64,000 nt of DNA, from assembly GCF_032854445.1 (NCBI RefSeq), contig NC_088305.1:3227001-3291000 (forward strand). Direction: 5' to 3'. The stretch is from Liolophura sinensis. Lineage: Eukaryota; Mollusca; Polyplacophora; Chitonida; Chitonidae. Below the pieces are notes generated by a model. It made no database searches, was not told the origin of the DNA, and worked only from the letters and a program-made list of their open reading frames with translations. Numbering within the stretch: position 1 is the stretch's first letter; each line of letters begins with the position of its first letter. Shown here piece by piece: positions 37,111 to 50,610 of this stretch. Both the position numbers and the translations under genes were made by a program.

Positions 37111-38466
37111 TATGGAGGAAGGCATATGGGGGATTTCTCTTTATGTTTGGACCGTGGACGACCCTTCCTTGGAGATCGGCTGTTAGATCTCCCTGGTGCA
37201 GGTGATGTATCCATCTCCTCCGGATCTGATGTTGAAGGACCAACGCCCTCCAACGATCCAAACCTATTAAAAGTTTGCACAGGGTCCCTAGTGGCCTTAG
37301 AGGGACGCTCTGTGGGGCCACTAGGTTTATTATTTTCATTACGACATTTATTTTCAGACTTAGTTCTGGTAGGTTTGTTTTCCTCTGATCAGCCTCAGGG
37401 TTATCAGTTTGTTTTGTAATATTTACTGTGTTTTTTTTTTTTGAGTTACTGTAGTCGTCTGGGTTGAGCAGGAATTACGGGCAGGTTGAGCAGCAGGTTG
37501 TAGAGAACTAGGTTTGTCGTTTCCAATGGGCCAAGTCAATGAGGTTTGAGTAGCAACAGATGCTACTCGCTTGACCGCATTGGCAAATGAAGTCTGCAGT
37601 GAAGTAATACGAGGCGAGACTCGTTTGCGGGCCTCCTGATACGATATATTGTTTTTAGTTTTTATAGTGATTATTTGTTTTTCTTTTACAAAAAGTGGGC
37701 AGTCCCTAGAGGAGGCCATGTGATCTCCATTGCAATTGCAGCACTTAGCACTGCTGCTACAGTCGAAACTATCATGACCTTCACTGCCGCACCGAAAACA
37801 AACAGGTTTATTTTTGCATTGGCCTTTGCCATGACCAAACTTTTGACAGTTAAAACAACGTATCGGGTTAGGGATATACAACTCCACACTAACCCTATAG
37901 GGGCCAATGTAGATGTAACGAAATAGATTTACTGTTGAAGGTTAGAAAATATATATTTAGTTTAATGATGTTACCAGATTTCTTCATAGTGAAACGTTTC
38001 ACTCTGGTAACACCCTGCGATTTCAGTTCTGTGCAGATTTCGTCTGCTGATAAATCAATGATATCCTGATCCCTGTCACGTATAATTCCCTGACAGCTGT
38101 TCAGGGAATTATGTGGGGATGTATACACAGGAATATCAGTTATTTTATTCAAAGCTAATAAATTGATGGATTGTTCTTTCCGGAAACAGTCAATGAGAAT
38201 GTCTCCGGATCGTAATTTTTTTGACGTTTTCTAAAGTATCGCTGATACCTGCAAGGCCCTTTAAGTACAAATGGATGAATTTTTGAGGCCGGCTTCTGTT
38301 CACTCTTTGTTGAGAGAACGATGAAAGCCGGCCAACTGTCCAGTCCGTTATCAACTGAGTCAGCCAAAACTTCTAATTTTCTCTTCTCATCAGCACTTGA
38401 AATCGGCTGAGAGGAAGGCCTGTTAGTTATACTGGAGACATTAATTGAAAGGTTTGAGGAAGACAT
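37110..38466 (-). pseudogene. LINE A2 ORF1 remnant (zinc-knuckle protein)
   Basis: ORF1 of this LINE class encodes a nucleic-acid-binding, Gag-like protein. Visible parts are the N-terminus (DSWPAFIVLSTKSEQKPASK), the conserved linker (AELKSQGVTRVKRF type) and three CCHC knuckles (CFNCQKFGHGKGQC, CFRCGSEGHDSFDC, CCNCNGDHMASSRDC) at about 37720-37880. The reading frame changes near 38270 and again at the A-run near 38215-38222, where ILIEC-type coding should follow. The C-terminal RPRSKHK tail is present. It begins next to a (TA)n run at 38467. Confidence 0.85.

Positions 38467-38528
<62 letters not shown>
38467..38528. repeat. (TA)n microsatellite in the LINE A2 leader
   Basis: About 30 TA dinucleotides sit at the junction between the ORF1 start and the 5' UTR of LINE A2. 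The full-length copy lacks this expansion at the same place, so it arose after insertion or in this lineage. Confidence 0.9.
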
Positions 38529-38532
<4 letters not shown>

Positions 38533-39173
38533 TTCACCCCATATGTCCCCCACCCACCACGGAGTGCTAACAAGGGCGATGCCTGAACCTGGGAATGCCC
38601 GGCAGGAAAGACACCAAGGATTCCGTATGAGGTATACTCGAACAGATTGATTTATACCAAAGGTTAAATTCAATCTACTCGATTGACCCATGAGCCACCG
38701 CCTCAAAACGTAGTCCCATAAACGAAGTTTCAGAAATAACATTTTCTTTAAGGAATAGTGTTATGGAGAAATTCTGGGACAACGCAGAGGCAAGACATGA
38801 CCACGCCGATTGATCGGACGGGGCCAATCCGACCTCCCGTCTCACTCCAAGTAAGGGCCAAAGTGACGTGTTGGGCGTTAGGATCTCGCAAGACCAACCC
38901 ACCCGCAGCCACCAGGATCCCGTCGTCGGAGATTACGGGTCGCAACCCACGGCAAACAGGTCGCTCCCCGGTTCACCGGGCTCACACAGGAGAGCTCTAG
39001 GTTAGTCGTCTTTTACGACAAGCTTGCCTAGAGGGCCGAGGTCCTGTTCTTATCACCCCACAAACCCCACGGGGGGAGAGGGGGGAGACTCCAGACATAA
39101 CAGTCACAGTACGCAGACACCAGGTATAATATTCTACTCAGTTACAGTATGAAGACACCAGGCATAACATTCT

Positions 39174-39419
39174 ACATACTGTGACTGGGTGAGATGTTAT
39201 GTCTGGTATCTGCACACTATAACTGGGTGGGATGTTATATCTGGTGTCTGCCTACTGTGGCTGGGTGGAATGGTATGTCTGGTGTCTTCATACTGTGACT
39301 GGGTGGAATGTTATGTCTGGTGTCTGAATACTGTGACTGGGTGGAATGTTATGCCTGGTGTTCGCATACTGTGAATAGGTGGAATGTTATGTCTGATGAC
39401 TACATACTGTGACAGGGTA
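39174..39419 (-). repeat. Inverted block of satellite monomers
   Basis: About six monomers lie in reverse orientation (atactgtgactgggtg…gttatgtctggtgtctg). The left junction is head-to-head with forward monomers at ~39173, and forward orientation returns at ~39420. Confidence 0.9.
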
Positions 39420-39917
39420 GACATCAGGCATAACATCCCACCCAGTCACAGTATGGAGACAGCAAAGAAAACATCCCACCCAGTCACAGTATGCAGACAC
39501 CAGACATTACATTCCACCCAGTAACAGTATGCATACACCACCAGGCATAACATCCCACCCAGTCATATTATTCAGACACCAGACATAACAACCCACCCAG
39601 TCACAGTGTGCAAACACCAGAAATAACATCGCACCCAGTCACAGTATGCAGACACCAGACATAACATCGCACCCAGTCACAGTATGCAGACACCAGTTAT
39701 AACATCCCACCTAGTCCTAGTATGCAGACACCAAACATAACATTCCACCCAGTCACAGTATGCAAACACCAGACATAACATTCCACTCAGTCACACCATA
39801 AAGACACCAGGCACAACGTCCCACTCAGTCACAGTATGCAGACATATGGGATAACATTCCACCCAGTTACAGTGTGCAGATACCAGATACAACATTCTAC
39901 TCAGTCACAGTAGGCAC

Positions 39918-40132
39918 AGGAGCCTCTCACCAATGCGGTCGCTGTGAGTTCAAGTCCAGCTCATGCTGGCTTCATCTCCGGCTGTACGTGAGAAGGTCTG
40001 ACAGCAAACCTGCGGATGGTCCTAGGTTTCCACCGGGCTCTTCCCGGTTTCCACCCACTATAATGCCGGCCGTCGTCGTATAAATGAAATAAATATTCTT
40101 GAGTACGGCGTAAAACACCAATCAAGTAAAGT
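39918..40132 (+). mobile_element. SINE-A copy inside the satellite
   Basis: Well preserved SINE-A: 'ggagcctctcaccaatgcgg', 'gtgagttcaagtccagctc', 'cctgcggatggtcc', 'gagtacggcgtaaaacacc' and a degraded (AAGT)n tail. It lies where type A monomers give way to type B. The first ~40 bases of the tRNA head are missing. Confidence 0.9.
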
Positions 40133-42312
40133 AATAACCAGGCATAGTCGCAGTATGCACACATAACATATAACATTCCACCCAGTCACAGTATGGAGAC
40201 ACGAAAGAAAACATCCCACCCAGTCACAGTATGCAGACATCACGTATAACATTCCACTCAGTCACAGCGTGCAGACATCAAATATAACATTCCACCCAGT
40301 CACAGTATGCAGACATCACATATAACATTCTACCCAGTCACAGCGTGCAGACATCACATAACATTCCACTCAGTCACAGCATGCAGACATCACATATAAC
40401 ATTCCACTCAGTCACAACATGCAGACATCACATATAACATTCCACTCAGTCACAGTATGCAGACATCACATTTAACATTCCACTCAGTCACAGTGTGTAG
40501 ACATCACATATAACATTCCACCCAGTCACAGCACGCAGACATCACATATAACATTCCACCCAGTCACAGTGTGCAGACATCACATATAACATTCTACCCA
40601 GTTACAGCATGCAGACATCACACATAACATTCCACTCAGTCACAGCATGCAGACATCACATATAACATTCTACCCAGTCACAGCGTGAAGACATCACATA
40701 TAACATTCCACCCAGTCACAGCGTGCAGACATCACATATAACACTCCACCCAGTTACAGCATGCAGACATCACATGTAACATTCCACCCAGTCACAGCAT
40801 GCAGACATCACATATAACATTCCGCCCAGTCACAGCATGCAGACATCACATTGAACATTCCACTCAGTTACAGCGTGCAGACATCCCATGTAACATTCCA
40901 CTCAGTCACAGCGCGTAGACATCACATGTAACATTCCACTCAGTCACAGCGTGCAGACATCACATATAACATTCTACCCAGGCACAGCGTGAAGACATTA
41001 CATAACATTCTACCCAGTCACAGCGTGAAGACATCACATAACATTCCACTCAGTCACAGCATGCAGACATAACATATAACATTCCACTCAGTCACAACAT
41101 GCAGACATCACATTTAACATTTCACCCAGTCACAGTGTGCATACATCACATATAACATTCCACCCAATTACAGCATGCAGACATCACATATAACATTCCA
41201 CTCAGTCACAGCATGCAGACATCACATATAACATTCTACCCAGTCACAGCGTGCAGACATCACATATAACATTCCACTCAGTCACAGCATGCAGACATAA
41301 CATGTAACATTCCACCCAGTCACAGCATGCAGACATCACATATAACATTCCGCCCAGTCACAGCATGCAGACATCACATTTAACATTCCACCCAGTCACA
41401 GCATTCAGACATCACATATAACATTCCACCCAGTCACATTGTGCAGACATCACATATAACATTCCACCCAGTTACAGCATGCAGACATCACATATAACAT
41501 TCTACCCAGTCACAACGTGAAGACATCACATAACATTCCACTCAGTCACAGCATGCAGACATCACATATAACACTCCACCCAGTCACAGTGTGCAGACAT
41601 CACATATAACATTCTACCCAGTCACAGCGTTCCGACATCACATAACACTCCACTCAGTCACAGCATGCAGACATCATATATAACATTCCACCCAGTCACA
41701 ACATGCAGACATCACATATAACATTCCACTCAGTCACAGTATGCAGACATCACATATAACATTCCACTCAGTCACAGCATGCCATCACATATAACATTCC
41801 ACCCAGTCACAGCGTGCAGACATCACATATAACATTCCACCCAGTCACAGCATGCAGACATCACATATAACATTCCACCCAGTCACATTGTGCAGACACC
41901 ACATATAACATTCCACCCAGTTACAGTATGCAGACATCACATATAACATTCCACCCAGTCACAGTATGGAGACACCAAAGAAAACATCCCACCTAGTCAC
42001 AGCGTGCAGACATCACATATAACATCCCACCCAGTGACAGCATGCAGACATCACATATAACATTCCACCCAGTCACAGTATGGAGACACCAAAGAAAACA
42101 TCCCACCCAGTCACAGCGTGCAGACACCACATTCCACCCAGTCACAGCGTGCAGACACCACATTCCACCCAGTCACAGCGTGCAGACATCACATATAACA
42201 TTCCACTCAGTCACAGCGTGCAGACATCACATATAACATTCCACTCAGTCACAGCGTGCAGACATCACATGTAACATTCCATCCAGTCACAGCGTGCAGA
42301 CATCACATATAA

Positions 42313-45300
42313 TCACACGTGATCTTACCGAAAACTACATGACTACAACTAGATGTTGTCATTTTAATGCTAGGAGCCTTCTGGCTCAGTCTGATGATCA
42401 AATGTCATCATATTCTAAATTAGACGAAGTCTCGACCGTACTTGTAAAAGAACATGATTACGATATTATTTGTGTAACAGAAACTTGGCTTAGTTCTGCC
42501 ATACCAGATGAAAGAGTTAATATAGAAGGGTACTACATTATGGGGAAAGACAGAGATAGGCATGGTGGGGGTGTTGACATTTATTGTAAGTCATCATTGA
42601 ATATCACACGCAGATTAGATCTTGAAAATGAAAATGAAATGCTATGGATTACAATTGAATTGTTCAATAGAAGTGTATTAGTTGCTGTATGTTACCGCCC
42701 TCCTAACCAATCAACGGAATCACGGGATCTTTTTATTGATAACTTTGATTCTACTCTCACTTCTGTTATATTAGAAAACCCACATGCTTTACTAATATTT
42801 GGTGATTTTAACGATCGCTGCACTGCCTGGAATAAATACCATGATAACAGTGAATTAAAAATGAAACTTTTCGACCTTTTGGCTGGAAAAAATTTATTTC
42901 AAATACTGAATGAGCCGACAAGATATACGGAAGATAGTGCTTATTTATTAGATCTAATAATCACTGACAATATGAGATATGTAATAGATTACGGAGTGGC
43001 TTGTCCCATGGCTAATCTTGACCACTGCACGATCTATTGTAAACTGAATGTTCTGTGCAATGATAACCCTAAATGTTTTAAAAGACATGTATGGGACCTT
43101 AAATGTGCTGATATAGACCGTCTACGTAACTTACTGTCTGTCTCACCCTGGGATATATGTGACGTTTTCACTGATATAAATGACAAAGTGTATGCATGGT
43201 CAAATCTTTTTCTGTCATGCTGTAAGGAAGCTATCCCAAATAAAGAAATTACCGTGAGACCCCGCAACAAGCCCTGGGTGACCAATGATGTGCGATATAA
43301 GTTACGAATTCGAAATAGATGCTTTAAAAAGTATAAAAGATCTAAAAATGAAAAAGATAAATTTCGCTTCTATATAGCCAGAAGGGAGGCCAACACAACC
43401 AAAAGAGAGGCAATTCGTCGCTATGCTACACGTCTAAAGACCAAACTATCTGACCCAAATCTAGATACCAAGACTTACTGGTCTTCAATGAAATCACTGT
43501 TGGGTTCTAAAGCAAAACCTCCAATACCACCACTACTTGTAAATGGTAAAAATGTGTCCAGTGATATTGATAAGGCCAATGCTTTCTGTGCATTCTTTGC
43601 ATCACATTCTGACCTTCCATCTCCTGTCCCCGACTTGCCGGACTTCTCCTTCGTTACTACAACTCGTTTAAACAGTATACAAATAACCGAAAAGGAAGTT
43701 GGCCAGTGTCTCAGTTCGTTAAATACAAGGAAGGCATCAGGTCCGGATGGAATCAGTAATTTTATGTTGCAGAGTGCAGCAGGAAGTATAGTACCCTCGC
43801 TTACTAAACTATTTAACTCTTCATTACAAAACGGCGTTTTTCCGTCCGCGTGGAAAAGGTGCCGCGTTTGCCCAGTATTTAAAAAAGGTGATCGACATTG
43901 TATTTCTAACTACAGACCAGTATGTCTTCAACCATCGATATCCAAAGTATTTGAAAAAGTCATCTATAAACATTTATATCAATATCTTACGATAAACAAT
44001 ATTCTTATTCCTCACAATGCAGGATTCAAAAGTGGTGATTCAACTATCTGTCAACTAACTAAAATCGTCCATAATATTTATAAAGGTTTAGACAACGGTA
44101 ATGATATGTGTTTGGTATTCTTGGATGTGAGCAAAGCCTTTGACAAGGTTTGGCACACAGGTTTACTGTTTAAGTTGAGGCAGATGGGTATTGTTTGCCT
44201 CAACGGTAAAGAATCTAGCTCGAATCCTACGTACTCAGGAGTTCCCCAGGGCTCTGTACTTGGTCCTTTGTTGTTTCTTATCTTCATAAATGATATAAAT
44301 ACTAATATTGAATCTGACAAATATATTTGCTGACGACACATCCTTGTTAGAAGAAATTAAAGAACTACCAGTCTCAGAAACAAGACTGAATCGTGACCTT
44401 AACAAGTTAGCATTGTGAGCAAATCAATGGTGTGTCACATTCAATGCTCTTAAGACAGTTTATTTCCTTGTATCATTAAAGGGAAATCCTTCCTATCCCA
44501 AACTGTATCTTAATGGCACGGAGGTGAAGAGCGTTCAGTCCCACAAACACCTTGGGATCTTTTTACAACACAATGGGAAATGGGACGAACACATTAGAAA
44601 CTTAGTTAATAAATGTAACAAAAAACTGAGTATTCTCAACCGATGTAAGAAATGCCTTACCCGAAAATGTTTGAAAACTCTATACTTCAGTCAAATAAGA
44701 TCTACCATCGAATATGGTGACATCCTGTTTGACAATTGCGGTATAGTGTTGTCTCAAAAACTTGAAACAATTCAGCGAAGAGCTGCTCTTCTCTGTTCTG
44801 GGGGCTTACGTCGGACATCGTATAGTAAATTATTAAATGAACTAAGATGGGAACCGCTTTATGTGAGACGTAGATCCCACAGAATTCTTCTCTTCCATAA
44901 AATTATAAATGGGCTATCGCCTCCTTATTTGAAAAAGTTACTACCATGCGGAAATGAAGCTGTCGCCAGTACATACAATCTACGAAATAAGCACAACATC
45001 CGTCTTCCCAAAGGTCGTATCCAGTTGTACATGTCGTCATTTATTCCCCAAACAATTAAAGATTGGAATTCAATACCTCTCCACTTTCGTCACGACTCTC
45101 TAGAAAAGCTTAAATCCTATCTCAAACCAAGTTTTGTTGACAGCATTACTATTTCCGTACTGTACGATTCTTTTGTAACATTTTCCTAGATACTGCATTG
45201 TAGGATGCGGATGGGACTGAGCGCTCTTCACGCAGACTTATTTACCAATGGCCTTTCAGGTGACCAGTCTTGTCATAAATGTAATTACAAATGTGAAAAT

Positions 45301-45804
45301 TCTCATTTTCCTATTGAATGTCCCGCATATGCCGCTCAAAGGAAGCACATGTTCGACAGGTTTACTAAAACGATTTCTCCAAATGCTCACTTATCTATTT
45401 TCCTTCCGCATTGCTCAAAACATCTCAAATATTTTACTTTTTGGATGAAATGACCTATCTCTTGAAGACAATAAAACCATATTCTGTTCTGTGCACAAAT
45501 TCATTCAAGATACTCGAAGATTTATCCATTGTACTCACCAAGTAGTTCAAACAAGCTCCTTTTAAGGTACAAAGTGCTAAGACTGAAACCCATTCTTAAA
45601 TCTGTTATATATTCGGTACTTAATAAAGTATATGAGTGTGTGCAGTATTGGACGCCTATGTCTATTGTAAATATGTTATTTTTCACTATCAAGTTTTGAT
45701 TATATAAATGTATGATGTATATAAGTTTGAGGAGACACCCTAGTGACCCATGGGTTGTGGGATATCCTCAGTAAACAAATAAAGAATTAAATTAAAAAAT
45801 TAAA
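42313..45804 (+). mobile_element. CR1/L2/Jockey-group LINE inserted in the satellite
   Basis: A ~3.5-kb non-LTR element, oriented opposite to the I/Nimb-like LINEs, sits inside the 38-bp array. It carries APE and RT but no RNase H, a C-terminal domain typical of the CR1/L2/Daphne-like clades (WEPLYVRRRSHRILLFHKI, DWNSIPLHFR) and a terminal CCHC-type finger. The 3' end has AATAAA near 45777-45782 and an A/T-rich tail. Satellite on both sides shares 'atataa' (42307-42312 and 45805-45810), a probable short target-site duplication. There is no ORF1, so it is probably 5' truncated at the ORF2 start. Confidence 0.9.
42339..45453 (+). pseudogene. LINE ORF2 (APE + RT), broken
   Basis: The ORF2 protein would nick DNA and reverse transcribe its own RNA. 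The APE domain is seen from the start at 42339 (NARSLLAQ; TETWL; HGGGVDIYC; YRPPNQ; GDFNDR; LDLIITDN). RT follows (SNYRPVCL, FLDVSKAFDKVWH, GVPQGSVLGPLLF). The frame is lost just before the catalytic FADD, which reads in another frame at 44326-44337. In that frame there is a TGA at 44416-44418, where the family normally has Trp, and a TAG at 45187-45189 before the C-terminal finger (RMGLSALHADLF…C..C…H…C) ending at 45453. With one frameshift and two stops it cannot make a full protein. The 679-codon frame starting at 42294 includes satellite-derived codons before the true element. Confidence 0.92.
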
Positions 45805-48800
45805 ATATAACATTGCACTCAGTCATAGCGTGCAGACACCACATAATATTCCACTCAGTCACAGCGTGCAGACATCACATATAACATTCTACCCAGTCAT
45901 AGCGTGAAGACATCACATATAACATTCCACCCAGTCACAGCATGAAGACATCACATAACATTCTACCCAGTCACAGCGTGAAGACATCACATATAACATT
46001 CCACCCAGTCACAGCGTGCAGACATAACATATAACATTCCACTCAGTCACAGTGTGCAGACATCACATATAACATTCTACCCAGTCACAGCGTTCCGATA
46101 TCACATAACACTCCACTCAGTCACAGCATGCAGACATCATATATAACATTCTACCCAGTCACAGCGTGCAGACATCACATATAACATTCCACTCAGTCAC
46201 AGCATGCAGACATCACATGTAACATTCCACCCAGTCACAGCGTGCAGACATAACATATAACATTCCACTCAGTCACAACGTGCAGATATCACATATAACA
46301 TTCCACTCAGTCACAACGTGCAGATATCACATATAACATTCCACTCAGTCACAGCGTGCAGACATAACATATAACATTCCACTCAGTCACAACGTGCAGA
46401 TATCACATATAACATTCCACTCAGTCACAACGTGCAAATATCACATATAACATTCCACTCAGTCACAACGTGCAGATATCACATATAACATTCCACCCAG
46501 TCACAGCGTGCAGACATAACATATAACATTCCACTCAGTCACAACGTGCAGATATCACATATAACATTCCACTCAGTCACAACGTACAGATATCACATAT
46601 AACATTCCACTCAGTCACAACGTGCAGACATCACATATAACATTCCACTCAGTCACAACGTGCAGATATCACATATAACATTCCACCCAGTCACAGCGTG
46701 AAGACATCACATAACATTCCACTCAGTCACAGCGAGCACACATCACATATAACATTCCACCCAGTCACAGCGTGAAGACATCACATATAACATTCCACTC
46801 AGTCACAGCGTGCAGACATCACATATAACACTCCACCCAGTCACAGCGTGAAGACATCACATATAACATTCCACCCAGTCACAGCATGAAGACATCACAT
46901 AACATTCTACCCAGTCACAGCATGAAGACATCACATATAACATTCTACCCAGTCACAGCGTGAAGACATCACATAACACTCCACTCAGTCACAGCATGCA
47001 GACATCACATATAACATTCTACCCAGTCACAGCGTGAAGACATCATATAACATTCCACCCAGTCACAGCATGAAGACATCACATGTAACATTCTACCCAG
47101 TCACAGCATGAAGACATCACATAACATTCTACCCAGTCACAGCGTGAAGACATCACATATAACATTCCACCCAGTCACAGCGTGAAGACATCACATATAA
47201 CATTCCACCCAGTCACAGCGTGCACACACCACATATAACATTCCACCCAGTCACAGCGTGAAGACATCACATATAACATTCCACTCAGTCACAGCGTGCA
47301 GACATCACATAACACTCCACTCAGTCACAGCATGCAGACACCACATATAACATTCCACCCAGTCACAGCGTGAAGACATCACATATAACATTCCACTCAG
47401 TCACAGCGTGCAGACATCACATAACACTCCACTCAGTCACAGCATGCAGACATCACATATAACATTGTACCCAGTCATAGCGTGCAGACATCACATATAA
47501 CATTCCACTCAGTCACAGTATGCAGACATCACATAACATTCCACCCAGTCACAGTATGCAGACATCACATAACATTTCACCCAGGCACAGCGTGCCGACA
47601 TTACATATAACATTCTACCCAGTCACAGTATGCAGACATCACATATGACATTCCACTCAGTCACAGAGTGCCGACATAACATAACATTCCATCCAGTCAC
47701 AGCGTGCAGACATCACATATAACACTCCACTCAGTCACAGCGTGCCGACATCACATATAACATTCCACCCAGTCACAGCGTGCAGACATAACATATAACA
47801 TTCCACTCAGTCACAACGTGCAGACATCACATATAACATTCCACCCAGTCACAGCGTGAAGACATCACATAACATTCCACTCAGTCACAGCGTGCAGACA
47901 CCACATATAACATTCTACCGAGTCACAGCGTGAAAACATCACATATAACATTCCCCCCCTCACATCGTGAAGACATCACATATAACATTCCACTCAGTCA
48001 CAGCGTGCACACACCACATATAACATTCTACCCAGTCACAACGTGAAGATATCACATATAACATTCCACTCAGTCACAGCGTGCAGACACCACATTCCAC
48101 CCAGTCACAGCTTGCAGACATCACATAGAACATTCCACTCAGTCACAGCGTGCAGACATCACATATAACATTCCACTCAGTCACAGCGTGCAGACACCAC
48201 ATAACATTCCACTCAGTCACAGCGTGCAGACACCACATTCCACCCAGTCACAGCGTGCAGACATCACATATAACATTCTACCCAGTCACAGCATGCAGAC
48301 ATCACACATAACATTCCATCCAGTCACAGCGTGCAGACATCACATATAACACTCCACTCAGTCACAGCGTGCCGACATCACATATAACATTCCATCCAGT
48401 CACAGTATGCAGACATCACATATAACATTCCACCCAGTCACAGCGTGAAGAAATCACATATAACATTCTACCCAGTCACAGCGTGAAGACATCACATATA
48501 ACATTCCACTCAGTCACAGCGTGCAGACATCACATATAACATTCTACCCAGTCACAGCGTGCAGACATCACATATAACATTCCACCCAGTCCCAGCGTGC
48601 AGACATCACATATAACATTCCACCCAGTCACAGCGTGCAGACATCACATATAACATTCCACCCAGTCACAGCGTGAAGACATCACATAACATTCCACTCA
48701 GTCACAGCGTGCAGACACCACATATAACATTCCACCCAGTCACAGCGTGAAGACATCACATATAACATTCCACTCAGTCACAGCGTGCAGACATCACATA

Positions 48801-50610
48801 TAACATTCCACTCAGTCACAGCGTGCAGACACCACATATAACATTCTACCGAGTCACAGCGTGAAAACATCACATATAACATTCCCCCCCTCACATCGTG
48901 AAGACATCACATATAACATTCCACTCAGTCACAGCGTGCACACACCACATATAACATTCTACCCAGTCACAACGTGAAGATATCACATATAACATTCCAC
49001 TCAGTCACAGCGTGCAGACACCACATTCCACCCAGTCACAGCTTGCAGACATCACATAGAACATTCCACTCAGTCACAGCGTGCAGACATCACATATAAC
49101 ATTCCACTCAGTCACAGCGTGCAGACACCACATAACATTCCACTCAGTCACAGCGTGCAGACACATTCCACCCAGTCACAGCGTGCAGACATCACATATA
49201 ACATTCTACCCAGTCACAGCATGCAGACATCACACATAACATTCCATCCAGTCACAGCGTGAAGACATCACATAACATTCCACTCAGTCACAGCGTGCAG
49301 ACACCACATATAACATTCCACCCAGTCACAGCGTGAAGACATCACATAACATTCCACTCAGTCACAGCGTGCAGACATCACATATAACATTCCACTCAGT
49401 CACAGCGTGCAGACACCACATATAACATTCTACCGAGTCACAGCGTGAAAACATCACATATAACATTCCCCCCCTCACATCGTGAAGACATCACATATAA
49501 CATTCCACTCAGTCACAGCGTGCACACACCACATATAACATTCTACCCAGTCACAACGTGAAGATATCACATATAACATTCCACTCAGTCACAGCGTGCA
49601 GACACCACATTCCACCCAGTCACAGCTTGCAGACATCACATAGAACATTCCACTCAGTCACAGCGTGCAGACATCACATATAACATTCCACTCAGTCACA
49701 GCGTGCAGACACCACATAACATTCCACTCAGTCACAGCGTGCAGACACCACATTCCACCCAGTCACAGCGTGCAGACATCACATATAACATTCTACCCAG
49801 TCACAGCATGCAGACATCACACATAACATTCCATCCAGTCACAGCGTGCAGACATCACACATAACATTCCATCCAGTCACAGCGTGCAGACATCACATAT
49901 AACACTCCACTCAGTCACAGCGTGCCGACATCACATATAACATTCCATCCAGTCACAGTATGCAGACATCACATATAACATTCCACCCAGTCACAGCGTG
50001 AAGAAATCACATATAACATTCTACCCAGTCACAGCGTGAAGACATCACATATAACATTCCACTCAGTCACAGCGTGCAGACATCACATATAACATTCTAC
50101 CCAGTCACAGCGTGCAGACATCACATATAACATTCCACCCAGTCACAGCGTGAAAAAATCACATATAACATTCCACTCAGTCACAGCGTGAAGACACCAC
50201 ATATAACATTCCACCCAGTCACAGTATGCAGACATCACATATAACATTCCACCCAGTCCCAGCGTGCAGACATCACATATAACATTCTACCCAGTCACAG
50301 TATGCAGACATCACATATAACATTCCACCCAGTCACAGCGTGAAAAAATCACATATAACATTCCACTCAGTCACAGCGTGCAGACACCACAAATAACATT
50401 CCACCCAGTCACAGCGCGCAGACATAACATTCCACCCAGTCACATTATGATGACACCAACCATAACACTCCCCCTTGTTACGGTATGCAGGACGTAACAT
50501 TTCACCTCGTCACAGTACGAGGACACCAAAAATAATAGTACACTTCGTCACAGTACGTGTACACCAGAGATAACATTCCACTAATTCGACACTAGAGAAA
50601 ACAAGATAAG
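45805..50610 (+). repeat. 38-bp satellite, segment 3 (type B monomers)
   Basis: About 4.8 kb of type B monomers (cagacatcacatataacattcc + actcagtcacagcgtg), becoming degenerate after ~50420. Long duplications are evident: a rare variant 'ttcccccccctcacatcgtg' type monomer occurs at 47953, 48884 and 49468, and 'cttgcagacatcacatagaac' at 48111, 49042 and 49626. The spacings are 931 and 584 in both sets, so blocks of many monomers were copied together. Confidence 0.95.

Larger units (their letters stand above)
35222..39076 (-). mobile_element. I/Nimb-like LINE A2, internally deleted
   Basis: The copy has both ends of the family: the GAAT tail at 35222 and the CCCCGTGGGG-type 5' end at about 39065-39076. 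It is ~3.85 kb against ~5.93 kb for the full copy. Internal deletions remove RNase H (junction near 35948-35952) and about 1.2 kb from the RT N-terminus into APE (junction near 36897-36904), plus smaller losses near 36276, 36690 and 36750. Satellite resumes within ~15 bases of the 5' end. No clear target-site duplication was found. Confidence 0.88.
39090..42312 (+). repeat. 38-bp satellite, segment 2
   Basis: Type A monomers (…cagacaccagacataacattcc…) to about 39917, a SINE at 39918-40132, then mainly type B monomers (cagacatcacatataacattcc + actcagtcacagcgtg) to the LINE insertion at 42312. The period stays 38. One block is inverted (39174-39419). Confidence 0.95.

Noticed and set aside
27398-50610. 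CRISPR-like array appearance
   Set aside because: Repeats are contiguous 38-bp monomers without unique spacers, and the genome is eukaryotic.
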